DNA of 64,000 nucleotides from Symbiodinium natans (taxonomy: Eukaryota > Sar > Dinophyceae > Suessiales > Symbiodiniaceae): assembly GCA_905221605.1 (NCBI GenBank), contig CAJNDS010000769.1, positions 1-64,000 of the forward strand, given 5' to 3'. This document shows, one piece after another, positions 63,230-64,000 of this stretch (position 1 is its first letter; every line of letters begins with the position of its first letter). The translations under genes were made by a program, and so were the position numbers. The notes below the pieces were generated by a model, which was given only the letters and a program-made list of their open reading frames with translations, searched no databases and was not told the origin of the DNA.

Positions 63230-63600
63230 TTGGGGTTTAGGGTTTAGGGTTTAGGATTTGGGGTTTAGGGTTTAGGATTTGGGGTTTAGGGTTTCGGGTT
63301 TAGGGGTTTGGGGTTTAGGGCTTAGGATTTGGGGTTTAGGGTTTCGGGGTTTAGGGTTTAGGGTTTAGGATTTGGGGTTTAGGGTTTCGGGTTTAGGGGC
63401 TTGGGGTTTAGGGTTTTGAATTTGGGGTTTAGGGTTTCGGGTTTCGGGGTTTGGGGTTTAGGGTTTAGGGCTTAGGATTTGGGGTTTAGGGCTTCGGGTT
63501 TCGGGGTTTGGGGTTTAGGGTTTGGGGTTAGGGTTTCGGGTTTCGGGGTTTGGGGTTTTGGGGGCTTTGGGGCTTTGTCGCAAAGGTTTGGGGTTAGGGT
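63230..63600 (+). repeat. Degenerate telomere-like array with higher-order pattern
   Basis: A unit of about 60 bp, made from GATTTGGGG, TTTAGGG and TTTCGGG, repeats five to six times. Confidence 0.85.
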
Positions 63601-63844
63601 ATCCTGAGATCCTAACCCCTTGAAAACCGGGGTCAGGACCCCTAAACCCTAAACCCCAAACCCAAAACCCTGAAAAGGGGCCGAATTCCGCACCTCGTGA
63701 AGCCGAGGGAGCTTTCAGTAGGTTTGCTCCAAGTCTCCGGAACCCCACATGACCCTAAACCGTAAATTCCTCACATGCTCTAAACCCTAAACCCTAAACC
63801 CTAAGCCCTAAACCCTAACACCTAATTAATCCCAAACTTTCCTA

Positions 63845-63920
63845 AGCCACAGCCACGATTCGGTCCAGGATCTTCTGCCTTGGCAGGGCGCGCGCCGTGG
63901 AATGGCCATGCTTAGCTGCG
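63845..63920 (-). CDS. Exon candidate upstream in the VPS13-like gene
   Basis: The minus strand reads HSTARALPRQKILDRIVAVA, which fits the helix just before the GYLGRLL segment of exon 62175-62099. GTGGCTG occurs at its 3' edge and near the next exon (CTAGTGGCTGCTG), but no standard dinucleotide pair keeps the frame, so the join is unresolved. Confidence 0.4.
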
Positions 63921-64000
63921 GTTAGGGTTTAGGGTTTAGGGTGTAGGGTTTAGGGTTTGGGGTTTGGGGTTTAGGGTTTAGGGTTTAGGGTCTAGGGTTT

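Noticed and set aside
1-64000. Plant origin, from the Arabidopsis-type telomere motif
   Set aside because: GA/GC splice donors, introner-like introns, the cox1 type and the EF-hand channel fit a dinoflagellate better; TTTAGGG is known there too.
1-64000. tRNA, rRNA or spliced-leader RNA genes
   Set aside because: No cloverleaf, rRNA core or full 22-nt leader was found by eye; only 10-11-base leader matches.

Overview
The window looks like nuclear DNA of a dinoflagellate. The sequence shows short Arabidopsis-type telomere-like repeats (TTTAGGG/CCCTAAA) in both orientations across about 50 kb, small exon islands separated by repeat-filled introns, introns that only join in frame with GA-AG or GC-AG borders as well as GT-AG, a nuclear copy of a cox1 segment that resembles dinoflagellate mitochondrial cox1, and a retroelement of the kind these genomes carry. 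The genus cannot be told. Every recognisable gene lies on the minus strand, as expected for the unidirectional gene blocks of dinoflagellates.

Layout. 445-10699: a complete Ty1/copia LTR retrotransposon on the minus strand, with identical 169-bp LTRs and a 5-bp target duplication. It encodes a HAD-like ORF, a gag-like coiled-coil/CCCH protein, a protease and a 1435-residue integrase-RT-RNase H polyprotein that ends in a putative Fe(II)/2-oxoglutarate dioxygenase domain. 10849-13021: an AT-rich terminal-inverted-repeat (TIR) element with tandem repeats and a long hairpin. 13.9-17.2 kb: exons of a PPR-type gene. 17.6-21.4 kb: a nearly complete 12-exon gene for a one-domain six-helix cation channel with two EF-hands. 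22.3-27.9 kb: exons of a second PPR-type gene. 29.3-29.6 kb: a nuclear mitochondrial cox1 fragment beside an alternating GC/GT tract. 30-42 kb: mostly degenerate telomere-like DNA with small palindromic elements, a 370-bp tandem repeat and a few exon candidates. 42.8-47.2 kb: a 4.4-kb element with long TIRs carrying a zinc-finger plus ubiquitin-specific-protease-like gene. 49.6-63.9 kb: minus-strand exons, several of which form a VPS13/chorein-type lipid-transfer protein.

The main biological theme is intron structure. Introns of the channel and VPS13-like genes have short direct repeats at their borders, and several belong to small families with inverted termini found elsewhere in the window. 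Mobile introner-like elements therefore seem to have made many introns, some of which then acquired telomere-like arrays. All joins were worked out by eye from reading frame, splice dinucleotides and family knowledge; no transcript or database search was available.
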